Shown one piece after another: positions 51,205 through 61,110 of a stretch of 64,000 bases of DNA. The stretch is taken from positions 558,001 to 622,000 of the forward strand of contig NZ_CP118610.1 in NCBI RefSeq assembly GCF_028993555.1, read 5' to 3'. Below the pieces are notes generated by a model, which was not told the DNA's origin, searched no databases, and was given only the letters and a program-made list of their open reading frames with translations. The translations under genes were made by a program, and so were the position numbers. How positions within the stretch are numbered: position 1 is the first letter of the stretch; each line of letters begins with the position of its first letter. The DNA is from Ensifer adhaerens (lineage in GTDB: Bacteria > Pseudomonadota > Alphaproteobacteria > Rhizobiales > Rhizobiaceae).

Positions 51205-51237
51205 TCATTTCACGGTTTCCATGAAACCGTGAAATGA
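51205..51237. terminator. Perfect 15-bp stem-loop after the M16 peptidase gene
   Basis: TCATTTCACGGTTTC and its complement around a 3-base loop, 11 bases past the M16 peptidase stop. On the minus strand only CTTTACC follows, so termination strength is uncertain. Confidence 0.6.
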
Positions 51238-51248
51238 TCTGGGCCCGT

Positions 51249-52550
51249 TTAGCTGGCGACGGCGTGCGGAACTGCGGCCTTGCCGGTCAAGGACGACAGG
51301 ATGTCGCCCATCGGGGCAAGCTGTTCCAAGGGGCCGATGGCCGAAAGCGTCGGCGTCGTGTCGAAGAACAGCCGGCCGGCAAGGTCGGTCAGGCGCTCGA
51401 TGGTTATGCCGGACAGGCGCTCCATCAGTTCTTCGTTGGGGATCGGTCGGCCGTAGAGCATCATCTGCCGGGCGATCTGACCGGCGCGCGCCGCCGGGCT
51501 TTCCTGGCCCATCAGGAGCTGCGCGCGAATCTGGGCGCGGGCGCGCTCGATTTCCTGCTGCTCGATGTTCATCGAGGACTTGCGCAGTTCGTCGACGATG
51601 ACGGGCATCAGCTCCGGCAGGTTCTCGCCGCCCGTGGCCGCATGCACGCCGAAGATACCGGTGTCGGAAAAGCCCCAGTGGAAGGCATAGACCGAGTAAC
51701 AGAGGCCGCGATGCTCGCGCACTTCCTGGAAGAGGCGGGAGGACATGCCGCCGCCAAGGATGTTGGCAAGGATCTGCGAGCAGTAGAAGTCACGGGCGTG
51801 ATAGGCCTTGCCCTCGAAGCCGAGCAGAACCTGCGCATCCATCAGGTCGCGCGTCTCGCGGCTTTCGCCGCCGGTATAGCGGGCGGCTTCCAGCACCGGC
51901 GTCGCGATCGGTGTGCGCGGCAGCGACGAGAAACGTTCTTCCACCTGGCGCACGAAGGCGTCGTGCTCGACGGCGCCGGCCGCGACCACGAACATCCGGT
52001 CGGTCGTATAGTTGCGGCCGAGATAGTGCCGGATCTGATCGGCAGAGAACGACATGACCGTATCTGGCGTGCCGAGGATCGGCCGACCGACCGTCTGGTT
52101 GCGATAGGCGGTCTCGGCAAAACGGTCAAAGACGACGTCGTCGGGCGTATCGTCGGCGGCGCCGATCTCCTGCAGGATCACCTGCTTCTCGCGACGGAGC
52201 TCTTCATCGTCGAAGGTGGATTCCGTCAGGATGTCGGCGAGAATGTCGACCGCGAGCGGGACGTGGTCCTTGAGCACGCGGGCGTAGTAGGAGGTGGTCT
52301 CCGTCGAGGTCGCAGCGTTGACTTCGCCGCCGACATTTTCGATCTCCTCGGCGATCTGGCGAGCGGTGCGCCGCCCCGTGCCCTTGAAAGCCATGTGCTC
52401 CAGCAGGTGGGCAATGCCATGTTCGCCCAGGGTTTCATTTCGCGAACCGGACTTGATCCACACCCCGAGCGCCACGCTTTCGAGATGCGGCATCTGCTCG
52501 GTTACCACCGTCAACCCGGAAGGGAGCCGGGTGCACTCAACTTTCATCAT
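51249..52550 (-). CDS. M16 family zinc peptidase (processing-peptidase-like)
   Basis: 433 residues; the ATG at 52550 has a second ATG beside it. The inverted zinc motif HxxEH is in GIAHLLEHMAFKGT, with the third ligand Glu expected about 75 residues on (ENVGGEVNAATSTETTSYY region). Two M16 halves (about 10-160 and 165-340) are expected. It resembles the alphaproteobacterial relatives of the mitochondrial processing peptidase beta subunit. It is downstream of thrC in the same direction with a 16-base gap. Confidence 0.93.
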   Translation of the reverse strand: MMKVECTRLPSGLTVVTEQMPHLESVALGVWIKSGSRNETLGEHGIAHLLEHMAFKGTGRRTARQIAEEIENVGGEVNAATSTETTSYYARVLKDHVPLAVDILADILTESTFDDEELRREKQVILQEIGAADDTPDDVVFDRFAETAYRNQTVGRPILGTPDTVMSFSADQIRHYLGRNYTTDRMFVVAAGAVEHDAFVRQVEERFSSLPRTPIATPVLEAARYTGGESRETRDLMDAQVLLGFEGKAYHARDFYCSQILANILGGGMSSRLFQEVREHRGLCYSVYAFHWGFSDTGIFGVHAATGGENLPELMPVIVDELRKSSMNIEQQEIERARAQIRAQLLMGQESPAARAGQIARQMMLYGRPIPNEELMERLSGITIERLTDLAGRLFFDTTPTLSAIGPLEQLAPMGDILSSLTGKAAVPHAVAS

Positions 52551-52566
52551 ACGTTTCTTCTCGTTC

Positions 52567-53967
52567 TTACCCCCGGAGGCGGGTGCGCTCGCCGATAAAG
52601 GTCTCGACGCTCTTCAGGTCCGGATCCAGGATATCGAAACGCTCCTCCCTGTTCATCAGGTCAGCAAGCCACGTCGGAAGCGCCGGGTCAATACCACTGG
52701 CCGATTTTACCGCGTCCGGGAATTTCGCCGGATGGGCGGTTGCAAGCGTCACCATCGGGGCAGACGCCTTCTCGTGCTTGGCCGCAACGAAGACGCCGAC
52801 GGCGCTGTGCGGATCGAGCAGATAGCCGGTTTCTTCCAGTGTCTTGGCGATCGTCCTGGCGACTTCCTTCTCCGACGCGCGGCCGGCGCGGAATTCCTTG
52901 CGAATGGCCTTGAGCGCCTTTTCGCGAATGGTGAAGGAGCCGGACTGCTTGAGGCCGTCCATGGCCGAGCGCACTTCGCCCGGGTCTCGGTCGTTCGCTT
53001 CGAACAGAAGCCGCTCGAAATTCGACGAAATCTGGATGTCCATCGACGGTGCGGTAGTCGCCTTGACGTCACGCATTTCGTAGCGGCCCGTCTTGAGCGT
53101 CCGGGCAAGAATGTCGTTTTCGTTGGTGGCGATCACCAGCTTGTCGATCGGCAGGCCCATGCGCTTGGCGACATAGCCGGCGAAGATGTCGCCGAAGTTG
53201 CCGGTCGGAACGGTGAAGGAGATCTTGCGATCCGGTCCGCCGAGCGCCACCGCCGTGGTGAAGTAATAGACGATCTGGGCCATGATGCGTGCCCAGTTGA
53301 TGGAGTTGACGCCCGAAAGCTTGACCCGATCACGAAAGGCCGCATCGTTGAACATGGCTTTGACGAGGTTCTGGCAGTCGTCGAAATTGCCTTTGACGGC
53401 GATGGCGTGGACGTTAGAAGCCTCAGACGTCGTCATCTGCCGCTGTTGCACCGGCGAGACCTTGCCGTGCGGGAAGAGGATGAAGATGTCGGTGCGTTCG
53501 CGGCCGGCAAAGGCGTCGATCGCCGCACCGCCGGTGTCGCCCGAGGTTGCGCCGACGATGGTGGCGCGCTCGCCGCGTTCGGCCAGCACATAGTCCATCA
53601 GCCGTGCAAGCAGTTGCATCGCCACGTCCTTGAACGCGAGCGTCGAGCCATGAAAGAGCTCCATGACGAAGGCGTTCGGTCCGGTCTGCACGAGCGGCGC
53701 CACCGCCGGGTGGCGGAAGGTGGCATAGGCTTCGTCGATCATTTCGCGGAACTTGGCCGCCGGGATTTCGCCGTTGGTGAAGGGCTCGAGAACGGCGAAC
53801 GCGATCTCCTGATAGGATTTGCCGCGCAGGCCCCGGATTTCCTTCTTGGAAAACTTCGGCCATTCCTTGGGGAGATAAAGACCGCCGTCGCGCGCAAGAC
53901 CGGCAAGCAGCGCGTCGCAGAAGCCGAGAGGAGCGGCTTCGCCGCGCGTCGAGATATACTTCACCAT
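52567..53967 (-). CDS. thrC: Threonine synthase
   Basis: PLP enzyme converting O-phosphohomoserine to threonine, 466 residues from ATG 53967 with AAGGA upstream. The pyridoxal lysine is in HGSTLAFKDVAMQLL, and the phosphate loop in GATSGDTGGAAIDAF. N-terminal MVKYISTRGEAAPLGFCDALLAGLARDGGLY is the usual yeast-type ThrC start. thrB at 43.7 kb makes its substrate. The M16 peptidase gene follows. Confidence 0.96.
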   Translation of the reverse strand: MVKYISTRGEAAPLGFCDALLAGLARDGGLYLPKEWPKFSKKEIRGLRGKSYQEIAFAVLEPFTNGEIPAAKFREMIDEAYATFRHPAVAPLVQTGPNAFVMELFHGSTLAFKDVAMQLLARLMDYVLAERGERATIVGATSGDTGGAAIDAFAGRERTDIFILFPHGKVSPVQQRQMTTSEASNVHAIAVKGNFDDCQNLVKAMFNDAAFRDRVKLSGVNSINWARIMAQIVYYFTTAVALGGPDRKISFTVPTGNFGDIFAGYVAKRMGLPIDKLVIATNENDILARTLKTGRYEMRDVKATTAPSMDIQISSNFERLLFEANDRDPGEVRSAMDGLKQSGSFTIREKALKAIRKEFRAGRASEKEVARTIAKTLEETGYLLDPHSAVGVFVAAKHEKASAPMVTLATAHPAKFPDAVKSASGIDPALPTWLADLMNREERFDILDPDLKSVETFIGERTRLRG

Positions 53968-54247
53968 GATTGTCCTTCGTCCCACCTGCCGATCGCGACG
54001 ACCCTAGAAAGCGGTCTCGCGGCACGCCCGTCTTATTGCGTCAGTCCTTGACAAAGTCTGCATCTATTCTTGTCACCGGCGCAATTTCCGGCCGTAACAA
54101 GGAGTTCGGAAAAATCGGAAGGGGCGGGCTGACCCAATCGATTTTTCAGTTTGGCGCTGCTATAGACGATGCCCGAAGGCCACGAAAGGTCTTCCGGCCG
54201 AGATTTCGGTCAAGGAGTTTCAACCGGTCCAGCAGAGGTTGTTCAAC

Positions 54248-54799
54248 GTGTTTGGCAAAGTATCCCGGCCTGTTCTCGCAATATCTTTTCTCGCGGTCCT
54301 CGCCGGCTGTAACAAGACGCAATCCGGCGGAGCGATCGATACGGGCGGCAGCGCCGCCGCTCCGACGCCAGCCGTCGTCCAGGCCGCGTGCCCGCAGGTT
54401 GTCCTGCGCGATGGCACGTCGGTGTTCACCAGCTACGCCAAGGGTGCCAAAAACGACCCGACAAAGGTCGTCTACCAGGCCTCTCTTGCCGACACCACGC
54501 GCCAGTGCGTGCAGAGCGAAGGCGCATTGACGATGACCGTCGTGGTGCAGGGTCGCGTGGTCAACGGCCCGGCGGGCGGCCCCGGCAAGATCACCATGCC
54601 GATCCGTGTCGCCGCGACCGACGACGACAAGACGCTTTACTCCGAACTGACTCAGCAGGCGGTGGAAATCCCCTCGACCGGCTCGGCGCAATTCGTCTTC
54701 ACCAAGGCGAACGTGGCGCTGCCGGCCGGCGCGGGATCCAACGTCACCGTCTATGTCGGCTTCGACGAAGGTCCGCCGGCCAAGGGCAAGAAGAAGTAA
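54248..54799 (+). CDS. Hypothetical lipoprotein
   Basis: 183 residues from GTG 54248, with GAGG upstream; TTG 54239 is an alternative but sits on the ribosome-binding site. A signal sequence with lipobox LAGC (FLAVLAGCNKT) is followed by a flexible Gly/Ala/Pro stretch and a beta-rich domain (VLRDGTSVFTSYAKGAKNDPTKVVYQ, LTMTVVVQGRVVNGPAG, SAQFVFTKANVALP), ending in a Lys-rich tail PAKGKKK. I do not recognise a family. It is divergent from thrC. Confidence 0.8.
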   Translation: MFGKVSRPVLAISFLAVLAGCNKTQSGGAIDTGGSAAAPTPAVVQAACPQVVLRDGTSVFTSYAKGAKNDPTKVVYQASLADTTRQCVQSEGALTMTVVVQGRVVNGPAGGPGKITMPIRVAATDDDKTLYSELTQQAVEIPSTGSAQFVFTKANVALPAGAGSNVTVYVGFDEGPPAKGKKK

Positions 54800-54821
54800 G
54801 CAGCGGCACTGACCGCACAAA

Positions 54822-54849
54822 AAAACGCCAGGGCTTGCCCCGGCGTTTT
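54822..54849 (+). terminator. Terminator after the hypothetical lipoprotein gene
   Basis: Stem AAAACGCC-A-GGGC/GCCC-C-GGCGTTTT with a TT loop, ending in TTTT. Confidence 0.8.
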
Positions 54850-54871
54850 CATTTCCGTCGTGTTGGATCCG

Positions 54872-54902
54872 ATGATCTTGGGTCGGATCAACCCAAGATC
54901 AT
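54872..54902. repeat. 12-bp inverted repeat between convergent genes
   Basis: ATGATCTTGGGT and ACCCAAGATCAT with a 7-base spacer (CGGATCA), 22 bases after the lipoprotein terminator. It may be an intergenic palindrome of a repeat family; it is unlike the 44-base element. Confidence 0.55.
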
Positions 54903-54966
54903 AGACGTGACCGACGCTCATAAGTGGGCGGCAAACCGTACTTACTTTCCCTCATTCCGCTTCAGC

Positions 54967-56073
54967 TTACTCAGCCGGAACGCTCTTGCCGCCTTCCCAC
55001 TTGTAGAGCGAGAAAGCCTGCGAGGTGAGGTCGCCGGCTTCGCCATAGGTCAGCTTGCCGAGCACGGTGTCGATTGCTTCGCCGGACTTGATCGCAGTGG
55101 CAACTGCAGTCGAGTCTTCGGCCGAGCCAGCCTTTTCGATGCCAGCCTTCAGCACCTGCACGGCGGCATAGGCATTGAGGGTGAAGGCTTCGGCCGGAAT
55201 GTTCTTCGCCTTAAGCGCTTCGACGGCCGGAGCCGACGCCGGGTTGCGGGTCGCGTCGCTGGCGTTGGTGTAGATCGTGCCGGTCGCAGCTTCGCCGCCG
55301 ATTGCCCAGAACTCGGTGTTCGACAGGCCGTCGCCGCCGAAGATCTGTGCCTTCACACCCTGGTCGTGCATCTGGCGCGCGAGCAGGCCACCTTCCGGAT
55401 GGTAACCACCGAAGTAGACGACATCGACGTTCCCGGCCTTCAGGCGGGTGACGATGGCGCTGAAGTCCTTGTCGCCCGGGTTCAGGCCTTCATAGACGAC
55501 TTCGGTGATGCCGCCTGCGTTGATCGCCTTCTTGAAGCCGTCAGCAAGGCCCTTGCCGTAAGGAGCCTTGTCGTGCAGGACGGCGACCTTCTTGTCCTTG
55601 AGGTTCTTGACCACATAGGCAGCAGCGACTTCAGCCTGTTGGTCGTCGCGGCCGCAGGTGCGCAGCACGTTCCAGAGGCCGCGGGTGGTGAGGTCAGGCG
55701 TCGTTGCCGTCGGGGTCACCATCAGGATGCCGTTCTCGGCGAGAACGTCGGAAGCCGCCATCGAAGTGCCAGACAGAACCGGACCGACGACGTAGCGGAT
55801 GCCTTCGCCGGCCGCCTGGTTGGCAACCGAAACGGCCTGCTTCGGGTCGCCGGCGTCGTCGAGCAGCTTCAGGACGATCTTTTCGCCGTTGATGCCGCCA
55901 GCCTTGTTGATCTCTTCAGCGGCCGTTTCCGCCCCGTTCTTCACCTGCTCGCCATAGGCTGCGACCGGACCGGTGAGCGGCGTGATGACGCCAACGGTGA
56001 TATCGGCGAAGGCGAGCGGTCCGAAGGCGACGCTCGCCGCCAGGGTCAGGCCTGTCAACAGTGAAAGACGCAT
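54967..56073 (-). CDS. Branched-chain amino-acid ABC transporter, periplasmic binding protein (LivK-like)
   Basis: 368 residues with a signal peptide ([19 protein letters not shown]) and a very strong ribosome-binding site AGGAGG seven bases before ATG. Type I periplasmic-binding fold: [18 protein letters not shown] at the N-terminus and [17 protein letters not shown]. No permease or ATPase gene is next to it, so it is an orphan that must use another Liv-type transporter, or act as a sensor partner. Ligand unknown beyond the family. Confidence 0.9.
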   Translation of the reverse strand: MRLSLLTGLTLAASVAFGPLAFADITVGVITPLTGPVAAYGEQVKNGAETAAEEINKAGGINGEKIVLKLLDDAGDPKQAVSVANQAAGEGIRYVVGPVLSGTSMAASDVLAENGILMVTPTATTPDLTTRGLWNVLRTCGRDDQQAEVAAAYVVKNLKDKKVAVLHDKAPYGKGLADGFKKAINAGGITEVVYEGLNPGDKDFSAIVTRLKAGNVDVVYFGGYHPEGGLLARQMHDQGVKAQIFGGDGLSNTEFWAIGGEAATGTIYTNASDATRNPASAPAVEALKAKNIPAEAFTLNAYAAVQVLKAGIEKAGSAEDSTAVATAIKSGEAIDTVLGKLTYGEAGDLTSQAFSLYKWEGGKSVPAE

Positions 56074-56305
56074 AGTGTTTCCTCCTAGAAATAGCCCTGA
56101 GGGGGCTTGCTTGATATGGCCCTCGTGCGCGGCTTTTCGAAATCCGGGGAGATTTTCTAAGGGGACGCGGCGTCACTGCAATGTGACATCGTGTCCCCCG
56201 ACGTCTAATTGGACGCCTGCCGTGGTGGCCGAAGGCTTCTTTCCCGCTCCGGCCTCCGGCCGGGGCGAAAGGGTTTGCGGCTCAATCCAGCCGCCGCGCG
56301 GCACC

Positions 56306-57001
56306 TCAGGCCGTCAGCGATTCCGACCATTCGGAAAGTGCTGCGATCACACCTGGCAGAGCCGACATGCGCGAAATCACGGTTTCAGCGCCCGCTTCGG
56401 TCAGCTGGTCGGCATGCGAGGGATGGGTGTGCGAACCGCCGGTGAAGCCGACGACGCGCATGCCGGCCGCACGCGCGCCATGAATGCCGTGCACCGAATC
56501 CTCGATGACCAGGACGCGGGATGGGGCGATGCCCATCTGCTTGGCGCCGTGCAGGAAGATGTCCGGCTTCGGCTTGACGCGGTCGGCGCCAAGGTCGCGG
56601 GCAGAATAGATGTGGCGGCCGAAGTGATCCTTGATGCCGACCTTGCCGAGCATCATGGCAAGCCGCGCCGATGTGGAGTTGGAGCAGATGCAGTGTGGCA
56701 GCGTCAGTTGCGCCAGCATCGGCTTCACGCCCTCGATGATCTGGACGTCGCGCGCCAGCCGCTCGTCGAGGATCGTGTCGACCTTGTTGATCAGCGAGGC
56801 GGAGAGCGGAATGCTCGCTTCCTTCTCGATCTGCAACAGCGTGTTGTGCCAGGTCATGCCGGCAAAACGCTCTGCCATTTCGTCGACGCTGATCGGGTAA
56901 CCCGCTTCGGTCAGCAGTGCCGCTTCCACTTCCGAAGCGATGATTTCGGAATCGACGAGAACGCCGTCGCAATCAAAAATGATGAGATCGATACCGGTCA
57001 T
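56306..57001 (-). CDS. HAD-IA family hydrolase (beta-phosphoglucomutase-like)
   Basis: 231-residue phosphatase or mutase. Motif I is FDCDGVLVDSE (DxD nucleophile pair), motif II is CICSNST, motif III and the acidic pair are VKPKPDIFL and VLVIEDSVHGI. A helical cap follows motif I. The substrate is probably a sugar or nucleoside phosphate. It stands between the Liv-like binding protein gene and the divergent GntR gene. Confidence 0.9.
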   Translation of the reverse strand: MTGIDLIIFDCDGVLVDSEIIASEVEAALLTEAGYPISVDEMAERFAGMTWHNTLLQIEKEASIPLSASLINKVDTILDERLARDVQIIEGVKPMLAQLTLPHCICSNSTSARLAMMLGKVGIKDHFGRHIYSARDLGADRVKPKPDIFLHGAKQMGIAPSRVLVIEDSVHGIHGARAAGMRVVGFTGGSHTHPSHADQLTEAGAETVISRMSALPGVIAALSEWSESLTA

Positions 57002-57180
57002 TTGGAACAGTTCCCTGGGAGGAGAGGCGCCGCAGGCGGGGGGAGGATCGTTCGCGCGGCGCGGGGCTTTCGTACGGCAGAGCTTTATACGAAGGCGGCT
57101 GAAAGCTCAACCTTTGGAAATTATCGAAACCGCCGTCCCGCTTGCTCGACAGCTTTGTTTCGCGGCTCTATCAGTAGGCG

Positions 57181-57849
57181 ATGGAAAAGCAACCGGACGA
57201 TACGCTCGCAAGTCGCATCAGCAGAGCTCTGGCCGAGAGGATCATCTCCGGTCTCCTCATGCCTGGAGAACGACTGCGGCAGGATCATATTGCCGAGGAA
57301 TTCGGCGCGAGCCACGTTCCCGTTCGTGAGGCTTTTCGGCGGCTGGAGGCGCAAGGGCTGGCAGTCAGCGAGCCGCGGCGCGGCGTACGCGTCGCCTCCT
57401 TCGATTTGAAGGAGGTTCGGGAAGTCGCCGAAATGCGCGCCGTGCTTGAGGTTCTGGCGCTTCGCCATGCCATCCCGCACCTGACGGTGGCGATCCTCGA
57501 CCGGGCGGAGGCGGCAACGGTTGCCGCTGACACCTCGCGCGATGTGCGCTCCTGGGAAGCGGCAAACCGCGCCTTCCACCGGTTGATCCTTGAGCCCTGC
57601 GGCATGCCGCGGCTGCTGGCCGCGATCGATGACTTGCATGCTGCAAGCGCCCGCTTTCTCTTTTCCGCCTGGCGCACCAGCTGGGAGGCGCGCACCGATC
57701 ACGACCATCGCGCGATCCTCGCAGCCTTGCGGGAAGGTCGGGGGGAAGAGGCTGCCAAGATCCTCGAACGCCATGTCGGCTGGATCGGCAAGACGCCGGT
57801 GAGAACTGCAGCCGGCGAAACCCGCGAGGCGTTCTCGATCGTCGGTTAG
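57181..57849 (+). CDS. GntR-family transcriptional regulator (FadR/VanR subgroup)
   Basis: 222 residues. An N-terminal winged helix (about 10-75) with LASRISRALAERIISGLLMPGERL and QDHIAEEFGASHVPVREAFRRLEAQGL, then an all-helical FCD ligand-binding domain (about 85-215) in which Asp/His residues usually bind a metal. The target is not evident. It is divergent from the HAD gene with a 179-base gap and convergent with the ArsR gene. Confidence 0.92.
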   Translation: MEKQPDDTLASRISRALAERIISGLLMPGERLRQDHIAEEFGASHVPVREAFRRLEAQGLAVSEPRRGVRVASFDLKEVREVAEMRAVLEVLALRHAIPHLTVAILDRAEAATVAADTSRDVRSWEAANRAFHRLILEPCGMPRLLAAIDDLHAASARFLFSAWRTSWEARTDHDHRAILAALREGRGEEAAKILERHVGWIGKTPVRTAAGETREAFSIVG

Positions 57850-57850
57850 A

Positions 57851-57894
57851 GCAATTCCAGGAAAAGTGCGAAGCGGTTTTCCGTCCGGAATTGC
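57851..57894. repeat. 44-base palindromic intergenic element, copy C
   Basis: Arms GCAATTCC/GGAATTGC around the same 28-base core as copy A except one base (CGTCC for CGTTC). It begins one base after the GntR stop and ends 16 bases before the convergent ArsR stop. Confidence 0.9.
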
Positions 57895-57910
57895 GTTGAA
57901 GCTTTCCGAT

Positions 57911-58591
57911 CTATTGCGGAAACAGTTCCGAAAAAGCCTTGTCGCCATTGGCCGTGAAGCGGATGGCACGGCTGTTGGCCTCGCGCTTTGCCCAGCCCTT
58001 GTCGATGAACAGCGTCAGGAGCGCTTCGCCGAGCGAGCCGGCGAGATGCGAGCGACGCTCGCTCCAGTCGAGGCAGGTGCGACAGATCGGGCGGCGTGAT
58101 TTCTTCAGCGCCGCATAATCGATGCCCAGCGCCTCGATCCGGCTCTGGCCGGCCGGCGTCAGCGTGAGGTCGTCGCCGGTAATCTCGATCTGCTTCTTGG
58201 AGATCAGGCTGTCATACATGCGCACGCCATAGTCGCCGGCGAGATGATTGTAGCAAACACGCGCCTTTCTGAGCGCCGGATCCTTCGGCCCCGGCCGATG
58301 GCGGTTCATGCCGCGGCTTGCAGCAAAGCCCATCAGGTTTTCGAGCATCAGCCCGACCTCGTCTTCCGCAAGCTGGAAGTAACGGTGGCGCCCCTGCTTG
58401 CGCTGTGTCAGCAGGCCGCCCGCCTCGAGCTTGGAGAGGTGGGAGCTCGCAGTCTGCAGCGTGATGCCGGCATGGGTGGCAAGTTCAGTTGCGGTAAGCG
58501 CACGGCCGCCCATCAGCGCCGTCAGCATGTTGGCACGGGCGGGGTCGCCGATCAGCGATCCGATGAGAGCGATGTCAGGGCCTTCCTTCAT
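57911..58591 (-). CDS. ArsR-like winged-helix regulator with C-terminal CxxC domain
   Basis: 226 residues, longer than a simple ArsR protein. The winged helix (about 5-95) contains GDPARANMLTALMGGRALTATEL and THAGITLQTASSHLSKLEAGGLL. A second region carries RPICRTCLDWSERR (CxxC near residue 170), which could bind metal or sense redox, as is common in this subgroup. No Shine-Dalgarno sequence is seen; an inverted repeat ends one base before the ATG. It is divergent from the NIPSNAP and monooxygenase genes, which it probably regulates. Confidence 0.9.
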   Translation of the reverse strand: MKEGPDIALIGSLIGDPARANMLTALMGGRALTATELATHAGITLQTASSHLSKLEAGGLLTQRKQGRHRYFQLAEDEVGLMLENLMGFAASRGMNRHRPGPKDPALRKARVCYNHLAGDYGVRMYDSLISKKQIEITGDDLTLTPAGQSRIEALGIDYAALKKSRRPICRTCLDWSERRSHLAGSLGEALLTLFIDKGWAKREANSRAIRFTANGDKAFSELFPQ

Positions 58592-58592
58592 A

Positions 58593-58610
58593 CTTCGATC
58601 GTAGTCGAAG
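58593..58610. promoter_or_regulatory. Candidate operator between ArsR gene and NIPSNAP gene
   Basis: CTTCGA and TCGAAG with a 6-base spacer, next to the ArsR start codon in the 94-base divergent gap. Good position for autoregulation; the match to an ArsR operator is by symmetry only. Confidence 0.5.
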
Positions 58611-58685
58611 CATCCCGGCCGAACAAGCAGGCATAGTCACATCATCGAAGGCCAGGCCAACCGCTTCGGCCATAAGGAGAAGACG

Positions 58686-59006
58686 ATGATCACCTGCTTC
58701 ATCCGCTACGAAATCGATCCCTTCAAGAAGGAGGAGTTCGCCACCTATTCGCGCAACTGGGGCGAGGCGATCCCACGCTGTGGCGCAGATCTCATCGGCT
58801 ATTTCGGACCGCATGAGGGGTCTGCGACGACCGCCTACGGAGTCTACAACATCGAGAGCCTCGCGGCCTACGAGGCCTATCGTGCCAGACTTGCAGCCGA
58901 TCCGCTCGGACGCGAGAATTATGCGTTCGCGCGCCGCGAACGGATTATCCTGAAGGAGGACCGGATCTTCCTGAGAAACGTGTCCGCGCCTGCCGGAGGT
59001 AAGTGA
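58686..59006 (+). CDS. NIPSNAP family protein
   Basis: 106-residue dimeric alpha/beta-barrel (ferredoxin-like) protein, strong ribosome-binding site AAGGAGA before the ATG. The NIPSNAP pattern is CFIRYEIDPFKKEEFATYSRNW and GADLIGYFGPHEGS. Bacterial members are small proteins of uncertain role, often with monooxygenase-like neighbours. Followed after three bases by the next gene. Confidence 0.9.
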   Translation: MITCFIRYEIDPFKKEEFATYSRNWGEAIPRCGADLIGYFGPHEGSATTAYGVYNIESLAAYEAYRARLAADPLGRENYAFARRERIILKEDRIFLRNVSAPAGGK

Positions 59007-59009
59007 ACA

Positions 59010-59360
59010 ATGATTGCCGTCATCTTCGAAGTCCTGCCGGCCGAGGGCCGGCGCGACGTCTATCTCGGTATCGCAGCCGACCTGCGCCCGCTGCTCGACG
59101 ACATCGATGGTTTCATCTCGATCGAGCGTTTCCAGAGTCTCACCAATCCCGACAAGGTTCTGTCGCTGTCCTTCTGGCGTGACGAGGAAGCGGTGAAGGC
59201 CTGGCGGAACGGCGCAGAACATCGCGCCGCGCAGGACGCGGGACGTCATGGAGTCTTCGCCGACTATCGCCTGCGCATCGCCTCCGTGATCCGCGATTAC
59301 GGCTTGAACGAGCGCCATGAAGCGCCGGCCGACAGCCGCGCCTTTCACGGCTCCAAATGA
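59010..59360 (+). CDS. Antibiotic biosynthesis monooxygenase (ABM) domain protein
   Basis: 116-residue small dimeric monooxygenase-fold protein: MIAVIFEVLPAEGRRDVYLGIAADL and IDGFISIERFQSLTNPDKVLSLSFWRDEEAVKAWRNGAEHRAAQ. GGAGG lies 14 bases upstream. Members oxidise quinol-like or aromatic substrates without cofactors, or act as heme-degrading or dioxygenase-like enzymes. Coupled with the NIPSNAP gene under the ArsR-type regulator. Confidence 0.9.
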   Translation: MIAVIFEVLPAEGRRDVYLGIAADLRPLLDDIDGFISIERFQSLTNPDKVLSLSFWRDEEAVKAWRNGAEHRAAQDAGRHGVFADYRLRIASVIRDYGLNERHEAPADSRAFHGSK

Positions 59361-59451
59361 ATCGCCGCAGCAAAAGCTCTCACTAACATGGCGTGAATAC
59401 GCACTTTTTCGGAGCGGCCTTCAGGCTTTGGTAACCATCTTCGGTAACCAT
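59359..59451 (+). promoter_or_regulatory. Upstream region of ccrM: one GANTC site and two GGTAACCAT repeats
   Basis: A GAATC site (GANTC, 59359-59363) overlaps the preceding gene's stop. Two direct repeats GGTAACCAT at 59430 and 59443 lie 45-66 bases before the ccrM start; each differs by one base from the TTAACCAT half-site I associate with CtrA, but the 13-base repeat spacing is not the usual 11. Regulation by CtrA or by methylation is inferred. Confidence 0.4.
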
Positions 59452-59462
59452 AAGCTCCATAG

Positions 59463-60626
<1,164 letters not shown>

Positions 60627-60701
60627 TCAACCAGTTCGCCAGATCCCTTCGAAAAGCGCTCCGACCGGTTTTGGTACCTTCAGTCCCGGAAGGAGAGCTT
60701 T

Positions 60702-60740
60702 AAATGCCCGGAATCCTCCAAAAGGGGATTCCGGGCATTT
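60702..60740. terminator. Bidirectional terminator between ccrM and the NTF2-like gene
   Basis: 15-bp perfect stem AAATGCCCGGAATCC and complement with a 9-base loop, ending in TTT on both strands. Confidence 0.85.
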
Positions 60741-60749
60741 GTATTCTGA

Positions 60750-61106
60750 CTAGTCGTCGTAGACCTCGATCGCGACGATCCGCCCCTGATCGTCGAACTG
60801 CAGATGTTCGATGCCTGTCCGTTCGATCCGCTTGCCGGTCGTCGCGTTCGTCGCCGTCAGTTGCCATTTGGTCCGGGCAGAGGTCGGTGAAAGGGTTTCG
60901 ATCAGGCTGTCCCGCGCTATCTGATCCGGGTAGGTGACGAAGTAGTCGCGAAACGCCGAGATGATCGCCGTGCGCCCGACGAGGGCGCCGACACCATTGG
61001 ATATATAGCGGGCGTCTTCGGCGAACGCCGCTTCTATGGCCGCGAAATCGAGGGCGTTGATCGCTGCATGGTAGCGGATGGCCTGGGTCGACGGATCGAA
61101 AGACAT
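60750..61106 (-). CDS. Nuclear transport factor 2 (SnoaL)-like protein
   Basis: 118-residue cone-fold protein: TQAIRYHAAINALDFAAIEAAFAEDARYISNG, then LVGRTAIISAFRDYF and HLQFDDQGRIVAIEVYDD. Such proteins bind or isomerise small polyketide or steroid-like molecules or have no enzymatic role. It starts four bases after the HAD hydrolase gene stop and is probably co-transcribed. Confidence 0.88.
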   Translation of the reverse strand: MSFDPSTQAIRYHAAINALDFAAIEAAFAEDARYISNGVGALVGRTAIISAFRDYFVTYPDQIARDSLIETLSPTSARTKWQLTATNATTGKRIERTGIEHLQFDDQGRIVAIEVYDD

Positions 61107-61110
61107 GGCG

